This document shows, piece by piece, positions 1 to 4,834 of a stretch of 6,745 bases of DNA. Position 1 is the stretch's first letter; the number at the start of each line of letters is the position of its first letter. A program made the translations under genes and the position numbers. The notes under the pieces are model-generated. The model was not told the DNA's origin, did not search any database, and saw only the letters and a program-made list of their open reading frames with translations. The stretch is from Planctomycetota bacterium. GTDB lineage: Bacteria > Planctomycetota > Brocadiia > Brocadiales > Brocadiaceae. Location of the stretch: NCBI GenBank assembly GCA_023261465.1, contig JAHFOW010000155.1, positions 1-6,745 of the forward strand, written 5' to 3'.

Positions 1-627
1 CGCAGCGCAATCAATGCCAACGGGCGCACCATCGCAGTGCTCGGTTGCGGTCTTGGGGTTGTTTACCCTAGAGAAAATATTGAACTAGCAGAAAAAATTG
101 TGCAACACGGCGCCATTGTCTCAGAACTTCCAATGAATACGCCGCCCGATTTTCGCAACTTTCCACCAAGAAACAGGCTGATTAGCGGTTTATCGTTGGG
201 CGTGCTTGTGGTTGAATCAGCATTAAATAGCGGCTCTCTGATAACTGCACAGTGGGCACTGGAGCAGGGCAAAGAGGTTTTTGCCATACCGGGCAATATT
301 GACAGTATTTATAGCCGCGGTACGCACAAGCTGATTAAGGAAGGCGCGAAACTTGTCGAGGACGTTATTGACATTATTCAGGAGCTAGGACCTGTTGCCG
401 AAGCTTTGAGTCCGTGCGATGAGTCTGAAACAAGCGACCCTCGAAGTCTTGCGCTGAACTCTCAGGAAAAAAGGATATTTTCGTTTTTATCAAGCAATCC
501 CAAAGACATTGATGAAATCATACAAAACACCAAACTTCCCACCTCTGTCGTAACAAGCACATTAATGATCCTTGAAATAAAAAAACTTGTAAAGCAGCTT
601 TCGGGGAAAAGGTTTGTCAAGGTGTAA
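1..627 (+). CDS. dprA: DNA-processing protein DprA (Smf), 3' part, 5' end outside window
   Basis: DprA binds incoming single-stranded DNA and loads RecA during natural transformation; it acts in the cytoplasm and is also found in bacteria not known to be competent. The frame is open from base 1, giving 208 visible residues. The Rossmann-like DprA core is seen from its middle onward: the GRTIAVLGCGLGVVYP strand-loop, then SELP, the family hallmark FPPRNRLISGLS, the SGSLITA-W-A stretch, VFAIPGNID and the G-x-HKLIKEGAKLV segment. The last roughly 65 residues (after about residue 145) resemble the C-terminal winged-helix domain, ending in KRFVKV before TAA. The N-terminal SAM-like region and the SGxARGID segment would lie upstream of the window. 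An internal ATG at base 37 is not the real start, because the conserved core continues upstream of it. No clear terminator follows. Confidence 0.95.
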   Translation, partial: RSAINANGRTIAVLGCGLGVVYPRENIELAEKIVQHGAIVSELPMNTPPDFRNFPPRNRLISGLSLGVLVVESALNSGSLITAQWALEQGKEVFAIPGNIDSIYSRGTHKLIKEGAKLVEDVIDIIQELGPVAEALSPCDESETSDPRSLALNSQEKRIFSFLSSNPKDIDEIIQNTKLPTSVVTSTLMILEIKKLVKQLSGKRFVKV

Positions 628-676
628 GAATTTGCCTTTTATATATAAATATTGTTTGGCACCCTCACGCTGTTAT

Positions 677-691
677 TGGCACTTTTATTGC
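677..691 (+). promoter_or_regulatory. Sigma-54 (RpoN) -24/-12 promoter
   Basis: The sequence TGGCAC-TTTTA-TTGC matches the sigma-54 consensus TGGCACG-N4-TTGCW, with the invariant GG and GC at the exact 12-bp period. Predicted transcription start is near base 703, leaving about 230 nt of leader before the hsp20 ATG at 933. A second TTGGCAC at 656-662 lies 20 bp upstream, but its downstream GC (673 area) is one base off the required spacing. Sigma-54 promoters need an AAA+ enhancer-binding protein; its site would lie upstream, probably inside the 3' end of dprA, and I did not identify it. The intergenic position facing a same-strand operon supports it as real. Confidence 0.6.
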
Positions 692-862
692 GTAATCTCA
701 TAAATAGATATTTAAATTATTGATGATTGTTTTTGAGTTTACAGGCAATTTGTAAAAAATATTTTTATAAAGTAGTATGGCTACAAGAGAAATGATTGTA
801 AGCAATATAATGGCAGCGAATTTCAGAAACAATAGAAATACAAACGAATCTAGGAGTATAGA

Positions 863-928
863 ATGGATCGTCTAAAATCTTGGATAAATTTAGAAAAGGT
901 AGGAGGGTTTTTAAATAAGAGGAGGTGA
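863..928 (+). CDS. Possible 21-residue leader peptide upstream of hsp20
   Basis: ATG at 863 is preceded by AGGAG (852-856) at a good 6-nt spacing and opens a 21-codon frame (MDRLKSWINLEKVGGFLNKRR) ending at TGA 926-928, only 4 nt before the hsp20 ATG. The stop codon lies inside the GGAGGTGA ribosome binding site of hsp20, so ribosomes finishing this peptide would sit on that site, an arrangement typical of translational coupling or occlusion. The peptide is basic at its end and somewhat amphipathic. I recognise no homologue. It may be a chance ORF; the ribosome binding site and its placement are the only support. Confidence 0.3.
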   Translation: MDRLKSWINLEKVGGFLNKRR

Positions 929-932
929 AGAA

Positions 933-1382
933 ATGGGTTTAATAAAATGGGATAAAACGGGTCATTTAGATAATCTTAGTCATATACAGCGTGAAATGAG
1001 CGAATTGTTTGATTTCCTGAGTTCTACTCCTCAAGCAGAAGGATATACAAACGTTGAATATCCACCAATTATCGTATCTACGAATGAGGAGAACGTGTTT
1101 GTCCGTGCAGAGCTGCCCGGCATAAAAGTCAGCGATCTGGATGTTCGGGTAGTGAATGACATATTAACCATCAAAGGGGAAAGAAAATTCACGCTGGATA
1201 CTGCGAAAGTAACCTATTTGCGCAGAGAAAGGGACTACGGCACATTTGCACGCTCTCTTGTATTGCCTGAAAAAGTTGATGCTGAAAAAGTAACAGCCTC
1301 TTATAAAAACGGTGTTTTGACGGTAAGGCTGCCTAAGGCGCCGGAATCGAAGCCAAAACAAGTCATAATAAAGAAATCATAG
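933..1382 (+). CDS. Hsp20/alpha-crystallin small heat-shock protein (first of pair)
   Basis: Small heat-shock proteins are ATP-independent holdases that form oligomers in the cytoplasm and keep unfolding proteins soluble for DnaK/ClpB. This 149-residue protein has a variable N-terminal arm (about 1-43, including a helical HIQREMSELFDFL segment), an alpha-crystallin domain (about 44-136) and a short C-terminal tail. Hallmarks visible are VFVRAELPG (55-63), ILTIKGER (77-84), ERDYGTFARSLVLP (99-112) and the A-x4-GVL signature ASYKNGVLTVRLPK (122-135). The tail carries V-I-I (144-146), resembling the I/V-x-I/V oligomerisation motif. The start is set by GGAGG at 921-925, 7 nt before ATG. It is the first main gene downstream of the sigma-54 promoter and is separated by 19 bp from a second Hsp20 gene. 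Class-level identity is firm; naming as a specific ibp-type gene is not justified. Confidence 0.95.
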   Translation: MGLIKWDKTGHLDNLSHIQREMSELFDFLSSTPQAEGYTNVEYPPIIVSTNEENVFVRAELPGIKVSDLDVRVVNDILTIKGERKFTLDTAKVTYLRRERDYGTFARSLVLPEKVDAEKVTASYKNGVLTVRLPKAPESKPKQVIIKKS

Positions 1383-1401
1383 CAGAGAGGAGAGTCTTAA
1401 T

Positions 1402-1806
1402 ATGGAGAAAAAAGAACTTCCAGTTGTTGGGAAAAAAAAGATTTCGTCTGATAGATGTGTCGTAACAGGAAAGGGGAACTGGTACTTCCCTTTGTCTGAT
1501 ATTTACGAAACGCCGGATAATTTCACAATATTGATAGACATGCCGGGGGTGGGCAGTGAAAATATAAACATCGAGCTGCAAGACAACGAATTAATCGTTA
1601 ATGGCGAGATTTCTCAAGAGGCGTATACCGATGAGAAGGTAATTTATAACGAATATAATATCGGACACTATCATCGGCATTTTGTAATCTCAGATGCTAT
1701 CAATCGTGATAAGATTGAGGCAAAGATGTCCGATGGTATTTTGGCCATTATCTTGTCAAAGGCAGAGCATGTAAAACCGAGAAAGATTGAAGTCAAGGCA
1801 GAATGA
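1402..1806 (+). CDS. Hsp20/alpha-crystallin small heat-shock protein (second of pair)
   Basis: A second holdase chaperone of 134 residues, with an unusually short, lysine-rich N-terminal arm (MEKKELPVVGKKK) and an alpha-crystallin domain at about 31-121. Visible features are DIYETPDNFTILIDMPGV (33-50), ELIVNGEI, the A-x4-GIL signature AKMSDGILAIILSK (107-120) and a C-terminal I-E-V (129-131) matching the I/V-x-I/V motif that links dimers into oligomers. The segment corresponding to ERxYGxFxRxFxLP is degenerate here (YNIGHYHRHFVISDAI), and it is histidine-rich. AGGAG at 1388-1392 precedes the ATG by 9 nt. It differs strongly from the preceding Hsp20, so the pair is an old duplication or two classes brought together, which suits mixed oligomers; that partnership is inference. 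Confidence 0.92.
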   Translation: MEKKELPVVGKKKISSDRCVVTGKGNWYFPLSDIYETPDNFTILIDMPGVGSENINIELQDNELIVNGEISQEAYTDEKVIYNEYNIGHYHRHFVISDAINRDKIEAKMSDGILAIILSKAEHVKPRKIEVKAE

Positions 1807-1861
1807 CCGGCGCGGGGGCATCAGAGGCGAAGGAGTTTGGTTAAGGAAAGGCATATAAACA

Positions 1862-2059
1862 ATGATTGTCGTGGATAAGCAAGAATGTGTTGGTTGTGAG
1901 GAATGTCTGCATGTGTGTCCCGCGGAAGCTATTGTTATGAAAATCGAAAAGGCGGAGATTATCCAGAACAGGTGCGACCAGTGCGAGCGATGTATTCCAG
2001 TATGTCCTGTAAAAGCAATCAAAGATGTATCTGCACAATTGAATAATAGGTGTGTTTAA
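1862..2059 (+). CDS. 2[4Fe-4S] ferredoxin (4Fe-4S binding protein)
   Basis: A 65-residue bacterial-type ferredoxin that carries low-potential electrons in the cytoplasm. Two complete cluster motifs are visible: C9-x2-C12-x2-C15-x3-C19-P and C38-x2-C41-x2-C44-x3-C48-P. Each triplet plus the distal Cys-Pro of the other motif ligates one [4Fe-4S] cluster, giving the usual pseudo-twofold fold. A ninth cysteine (C64) lies near the C-terminus. A stop codon just upstream in frame (1856-1858) fixes ATG 1862 as the first start; AAGGAAAGG at 1843-1851 is a rather weak ribosome binding site with about 10-nt spacing. It follows the Hsp20 pair by 55 bp and precedes superoxide reductase by 35 bp, so it is a candidate electron donor for that enzyme, although the classical donor is rubredoxin. 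Partner assignment is inference. Confidence 0.93.
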   Translation: MIVVDKQECVGCEECLHVCPAEAIVMKIEKAEIIQNRCDQCERCIPVCPVKAIKDVSAQLNNRCV

Positions 2060-2080
2060 TTCAAAAAAACATTTTTAATA

Positions 2081-2086
2081 AAGGAG
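2081..2086 (+). promoter_or_regulatory. Ribosome binding site that sets the superoxide reductase start
   Basis: AAGGAG followed by 8 nt and ATG at 2095. It shows that translation begins at MAEPSLF rather than at the in-frame GTG at 2050, which has no such site and lies inside the end of the ferredoxin gene. Confidence 0.8.
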
Positions 2087-2094
2087 TACGAAAT

Positions 2095-2460
2095 ATGGCA
2101 GAACCAAGTTTATTTTGTCAGGTCAATACATCGGCAACAGGACCGGCAGAAACGGCAAAGAAGCATGTGCCTGTAATTACAGTGCCAAGCGTGATAAAGG
2201 TTGGACAGCCTTTTACGGTGAACATAAAAGTGGGGGAGGCGCCTCATGTAATGGAAAACGGGCATTTCATCCAATTTATTGACCTTTATAGCGGGCACAT
2301 TTATATTTCTCGGGTGGACTTCACTGCGGAACTCAACAAACCCGAAGCAACAGTTACCATCGTTCTTCCTCACGAGGGGAAAAGGTTGCTCAGGGCATTT
2401 AGCCGTTGTAATCTCCATGGTATCTGGGAAGGAAAAAAGGAAATAGACGTTGCCAAATAA
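2095..2460 (+). CDS. Superoxide reductase, one-iron (neelaredoxin/class II) type
   Basis: Superoxide reductase reduces superoxide to hydrogen peroxide without making oxygen, a cytoplasmic defence typical of anaerobes. The 121-residue protein contains the complete Fe(His)4Cys centre: H24 (in KKHVP), H51 and H57 with the family's six-residue spacing, C105 and H108 in the C-N-x-H-G motif. It lacks the N-terminal four-cysteine desulforedoxin domain, so it is the one-iron form. The catalytic lysine next to the first His is kept (K23), but the usual Glu of the EKHVP motif is Lys (K22). That Glu is the sixth iron ligand in the oxidised enzyme of some species. Electrons normally come from rubredoxin; the neighbouring ferredoxin (35 bp upstream) or the flavoprotein at 4835-6052 may belong to that chain. 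Some distant relatives are annotated only as desulfoferrodoxin-like. Confidence 0.9.
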   Translation: MAEPSLFCQVNTSATGPAETAKKHVPVITVPSVIKVGQPFTVNIKVGEAPHVMENGHFIQFIDLYSGHIYISRVDFTAELNKPEATVTIVLPHEGKRLLRAFSRCNLHGIWEGKKEIDVAK

Positions 2461-2525
2461 ATTGTTTTGTTTATAAAAACAGCCAGAAGCCCCGCAGTCG
2501 TTAGGCTTGGCAGGCGGCTTAATTT

Positions 2526-2531
2526 AAGGAG
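2526..2531 (+). promoter_or_regulatory. Ribosome binding site that sets the start of the 64-residue protein
   Basis: AAGGAG lies 7 nt before ATG 2539. The longer in-frame reading from ATG 2467 has no comparable site and would add a basic, unrelated-looking N-terminal extension, so the shorter start is chosen. Confidence 0.75.
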
Positions 2532-2538
2532 TATATTC

Positions 2539-2733
2539 ATGGTGAAAGTCAAAACCTTTACGGCATCTCTGAAAATTTTTCACGTACACAATGAACTTAT
2601 GTCGTTAGATAAGGAGGTGAATGATTTTTTGCAGAAAGGGAAAATAAAAAAGGTGATTTCTGTTTCTGATAGTACCACCAATATTGATGGTGGTACTATG
2701 GGCGTTATTCGTGTCATTGCCTACGAAGAATAG
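2539..2733 (+). CDS. Small conserved-looking protein of unknown function (Cse60-like pattern)
   Basis: A 64-residue, soluble, signal-less protein. The pattern is a beta strand (VKVKTFTA), a helix with LDKEVNDFLQKG, then two strands, KIKKVISVSDS and GVIRVIAYEE. This resembles the short alpha/beta proteins annotated as sporulation protein Cse60-like or as uncharacterised, which share a strand, an L-x-KEVN-x-FL helix, a KVI strand and a terminal YE(E). No catalytic or metal-binding residues stand out, and I assign no biochemical role. It sits 78 bp after superoxide reductase and 63 bp before a cytochrome c gene. A 12-bp perfect inverted repeat lies within codons 44-54, in the loop between the last two strands. 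The family resemblance is from memory of the pattern and is not certain. Confidence 0.75.
   Translation: MVKVKTFTASLKIFHVHNELMSLDKEVNDFLQKGKIKKVISVSDSTTNIDGGTMGVIRVIAYEE
2669..2699 (+). repeat. Perfect 12-bp inverted repeat (hairpin) inside a coding region
   Basis: ATAGTACCACCA at 2669-2680 and its exact reverse complement at 2688-2699 enclose a 7-base loop. It lies in codons 44-54 of the 64-residue protein gene, 34 bp before its stop codon. No T-run follows, so it does not look like a standard rho-independent terminator. It could stabilise or process the mRNA, or slow ribosomes; that is inference. Confidence 0.85.
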
Positions 2734-2796
2734 TAATCAATTTTTACGTTATCTTATCGTTAGGCTCTATAAATTTTTTGTAAGGAGGGGGAAAAT

Positions 2797-3144
2797 ATGT
2801 ATAAGGCTGGAATTTTTGCGGTTACATCGTTTGCAGTTGTTGCCGGTATGGCTACTTTTTTTATCGGAACGTCTGCTTCAAAAGCCGATATTGACGCAAA
2901 TAAATTGTATATGACACATTGCAAAACATGTCATGGTGAGGATGGAAAAACTACAGAATTGGGGGCTGGATTGGGTGCCCGTGATTTTACTGATACAGCC
3001 TGGCAGGCTAAAGTAACTGACGAAAAGATCCTCAAGCAAATTAATGATGGAACGCCGGAAAAGATGATGCCGTTTAAAGAAAAACTAAGTCAGGACGAAG
3101 TTAAAGCGTTGGTTCCTGTAGTTAGGGGTTTTGGTAAGAAATAA
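2797..3144 (+). CDS. Exported single-haem c-type cytochrome
   Basis: A 115-residue class I-like cytochrome c that would carry electrons outside the cytoplasm. An N-terminal signal (K3, a hydrophobic core at about 5-24, possible cleavage after SASKA30) precedes the mature domain. The haem site is C42-K-T-C45-H46 followed by GEDGK, and the distal ligand is probably M91 in MMPF (M90 is an alternative). The C-terminal helix LSQDEVKALVPVVRGF is typical of the fold. Ribosome binding site AAGGAGG at 2782-2788 is 8 nt before ATG. It is 47 bp upstream of a related cytochrome sharing the pattern AR-x-F-x-D-x2-WQ-x-K-x-TDE-x-IL, so the two are paralogues. Partner and pathway cannot be told from the sequence; an electron carrier or a donor to a periplasmic peroxidase are options. 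Confidence 0.92.
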   Translation: MYKAGIFAVTSFAVVAGMATFFIGTSASKADIDANKLYMTHCKTCHGEDGKTTELGAGLGARDFTDTAWQAKVTDEKILKQINDGTPEKMMPFKEKLSQDEVKALVPVVRGFGKK

Positions 3145-3191
3145 ATTCATATTTGAGTGCTACAAATTTTTTTAAGGAGGAATAATAGTTT

Positions 3192-3557
3192 ATGAGAAAT
3201 ACAAGAAACCCACTCATTTATGCGATATCCATTTTTGCTGTATTGGGCTTACATACTGGCTTTTCAGCCGTATATGGACAGGAGGGCGAACAGCAAATTA
3301 ACGCAAAAAGTTTGTTTGAGTATCATTGCGCTACCTGCCATGGCTCCGATGGCAAAGGGACAAAAAGGGGGCACGAGTTAAAAGCCCGAAGTTTTGCTGA
3401 TGCAGACTGGCAGTCAAAGACAACAGATGAGCAGATTTTAAATTCCATTACAAATGGTAAAAATAAGATGCCTAGATGGAGTGAAAAGTTGAAACCGGAA
3501 GAGATACAAGCCCTGTCTAAATACGTGCGAAAACTAGCCCCTAAAAAAAGATCGTAA
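3192..3557 (+). CDS. Exported single-haem c-type cytochrome (paralogue)
   Basis: A 121-residue c-type cytochrome with a signal peptide (RNTRN start, hydrophobic stretch at about 8-28, probable cleavage after VYG29). The haem motif is C46-A-T-C49-H50 followed by GSDGKG, and M93 in KMPRW is the likely distal ligand. The terminal helix KPEEIQALSKYVRKL is a standard cytochrome c element, and the end is very basic (APKKRS). It shares AR-x-F-AD-x-DWQ-x-K-TTDEQIL with the preceding cytochrome but differs at the Met loop, where the neighbour has two more residues and two Met. AAGGAGG at 3174-3180 is 11 nt from ATG, a somewhat long spacing. No obvious terminator follows in the 163-bp gap before the phosphofructokinase gene. 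Confidence 0.92.
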   Translation: MRNTRNPLIYAISIFAVLGLHTGFSAVYGQEGEQQINAKSLFEYHCATCHGSDGKGTKRGHELKARSFADADWQSKTTDEQILNSITNGKNKMPRWSEKLKPEEIQALSKYVRKLAPKKRS

Positions 3558-3720
3558 AATCCGTGATTTTTGTGTATAAGCGTGTGATGGCGGTACACTT
3601 CGCCCTGCGTGTGTATTTAGCAGGAGTTTTTGATATCGTTTTCCGAAGATTAACAGAATCAGTTATCAAATACTTATCGGCTCCTTTGTAAGCAAGTCCA
3701 GAGAAAGGATGCAGTGTTTA

Positions 3721-4806
3721 ATGAGGAGAATTGGTGTATTAACCGGCGGTGGTGATTGCCCGGGGTTAAATGCCGTTATCCGCGGTGTCGTAAAGTCAGC
3801 GTCAACAAAGTATAACTGCGAAGTGATTGGAATCGAAGACGGCTTCGACGGCCTCGTTCTGCCAGATAAAACGCGGAATTTAACGCCTTTAAATGTTCGT
3901 GGAATCCTCCCTATCGGGGGAACAATTCTGGGCACATCCAACAGGGCGAATCCCTTTCAATACAAAGTTACAATAGATGGCAAACCTGAAGTAAGGGATG
4001 TTTCTGGCGATGTAATCAAAAAAATTCAATCATTAGGGCTGGATTCTCTCGTTGTTATCGGAGGCGACGGCTCTCTTAAGATTGCCTACGAACTATTCAA
4101 AAAGGGCTGTCCTGTTGTTGGCGTTCCAAAGACCATTGATAACGACATCATGGCAACGGACGTTACCTTTGGGTTTAACACCGCAGTGCAAACAGCCTCA
4201 GAGGCACTGGATCGGCTTCACACAACCGCCGAGAGCCATCACAGGGTCATGGTCGTAGAGGTAATGGGGCGTTATGTAGGATGGATCGCATTGGAAACGG
4301 GAATCGGGGGAGGCGCTGATGTGATCCTTATCCCTGAAATCCCGTTTGATATTGCTAAAGTATGCCAGAAGATTATTGACCGTAAAAAAAGTGGCAGCAA
4401 GGCAAGCATTGCGGTCGTCTCCGAGGGAGCAAAACCGATAGGTGGTGCGGTGTCGATACTGTGTGCCCCCGAAGCGGGTGGCAGTGCCGAACGTCTCGGT
4501 GGTATTGGAAACAAGGTTGGCGCTGATATTAGCAGGTGCACAGAGATGGAGGTGCGCGTAACCGTGCTTGGGCATTTACAGCGAGGAGGTACGCCTTGTG
4601 CCTTTGATCGTATTCTTTCAACCCGGTTTGGGGTGGCTGTGGTGGACTTGATAGCCGACAAGAGATTTGGCGAGATGGTTTGTTTAAAAGGGCAAGAGAT
4701 TGAATCGGTTCCACTGAGTGAAGCCATTAAAGGGCAAAAAAAAGTGCCAACGGAGGAAGGATTAGTAAAAACAGCCGAATCAATAGGCGTTTGTTTTGGG
4801 CGGTAA
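3721..4806 (+). CDS. 6-phosphofructokinase family (ATP or pyrophosphate dependent)
   Basis: Phosphorylates fructose 6-phosphate to the 1,6-bisphosphate in cytoplasmic glycolysis; pyrophosphate-linked forms also run backwards. The 361-residue protein has GVLTGGGDCPGLN (5-17), IGGDGS (113-118), PKTIDND (136-142) with catalytic D140, MGRYVGW (182-188) and HLQRGGTP (285-292). The position equal to E. coli Gly104 is Gly (G117), as in ATP enzymes, while that equal to residue 124 is Lys (K137), as in pyrophosphate enzymes. This mixed signature occurs in group III PFKs, so the phosphoryl donor is unresolved. ATG 3721 (MRRIGVLTGG) fits the family N-terminus; an in-frame ATG at 3709 would add MQCL and lacks room for a ribosome binding site. 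AAAGGA at 3704-3709 is 11 nt from ATG 3721. A weak TTGATA (3630-3635) with CAGAAT (3654-3659) might be its promoter. The next gene is 28 bp downstream. Confidence 0.93.
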   Translation: MRRIGVLTGGGDCPGLNAVIRGVVKSASTKYNCEVIGIEDGFDGLVLPDKTRNLTPLNVRGILPIGGTILGTSNRANPFQYKVTIDGKPEVRDVSGDVIKKIQSLGLDSLVVIGGDGSLKIAYELFKKGCPVVGVPKTIDNDIMATDVTFGFNTAVQTASEALDRLHTTAESHHRVMVVEVMGRYVGWIALETGIGGGADVILIPEIPFDIAKVCQKIIDRKKSGSKASIAVVSEGAKPIGGAVSILCAPEAGGSAERLGGIGNKVGADISRCTEMEVRVTVLGHLQRGGTPCAFDRILSTRFGVAVVDLIADKRFGEMVCLKGQEIESVPLSEAIKGQKKVPTEEGLVKTAESIGVCFGR

Positions 4807-4820
4807 AGATTTTTAGTGTT

Positions 4821-4826
4821 AGGAGG
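4821..4826 (+). promoter_or_regulatory. Ribosome binding site supporting a TTG start
   Basis: AGGAGG lies 8 nt before TTG 4835. No in-frame ATG exists before the FAD-binding GxGxxG motif, so this site decides the start of the downstream flavoprotein. Confidence 0.8.
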
Positions 4827-4834
4827 TTTTTGTT

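Larger units (their letters stand above)
628..932. other. Intergenic/leader region between dprA and hsp20
   Basis: This 305-bp, notably AT-rich gap contains two TTGGCAC elements 20 bp apart (656-662 and 676-682), the second forming part of a near-consensus sigma-54 promoter. It also holds a weak sigma-70-like pair, TTTACA at 738-743 and TATTTT at 760-765 with a 16-bp spacer, which I regard as uncertain. A possible leader ORF occupies 863-928. Two SD-like purine stretches, AGGAGGG at 901-907 and GGAGGTGA at 921-928, lie in tandem before the hsp20 start. I see no tRNA or other structured RNA gene and no convincing rho-independent terminator for dprA. Confidence 0.6.

Noticed and set aside
777..875. 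32-codon ORF in the leader before hsp20
   Set aside because: No ribosome binding site upstream of its ATG and an unremarkable Asn/Arg-rich sequence; the overlapping ORF at 863 has better support.
908..923. Possible fourU-type RNA thermometer (UUUUU against the purine-rich SD region)
   Set aside because: At most five pairs, mostly G-U, with no supporting stem; too weak to call without folding and conservation data.
2050..2094. Upstream GTG start for superoxide reductase
   Set aside because: It lies in the end of the ferredoxin gene, has no ribosome binding site, and adds residues not expected for the family; AAGGAG plus ATG 2095 is far better.
2498..2766. Direct repeat TCGTTAGGCT at 2498-2507 and 2757-2766, each upstream of a gene
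   Set aside because: A 10-mer shared by two sites is expected many times by chance in a window this long, and there is no extended similarity around it.
3155..3162. GAGTGCTA, resembling half of a CIRCE (HrcA) operator
   Set aside because: The matching left arm is absent and the site is between the cytochrome genes rather than before a chaperone gene.
3572..3615. GTGTA, TACAC, GTGTA segments that could form alternative hairpins before the phosphofructokinase gene
   Set aside because: Only five base pairs each and no T-run; not enough for an attenuator or terminator.
3709..3720. Earlier in-frame ATG for phosphofructokinase
   Set aside because: Adds MQCL before the conserved MRRIGVLTGG start, and there is no space for a ribosome binding site; the purine run at 3704-3709 serves ATG 3721 instead.
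4198..4727. Long antisense open frames opposite phosphofructokinase
   Set aside because: They are shadows of a strongly conserved coding frame; their translations are rich in Pro/Ser/Thr and show no domain pattern.
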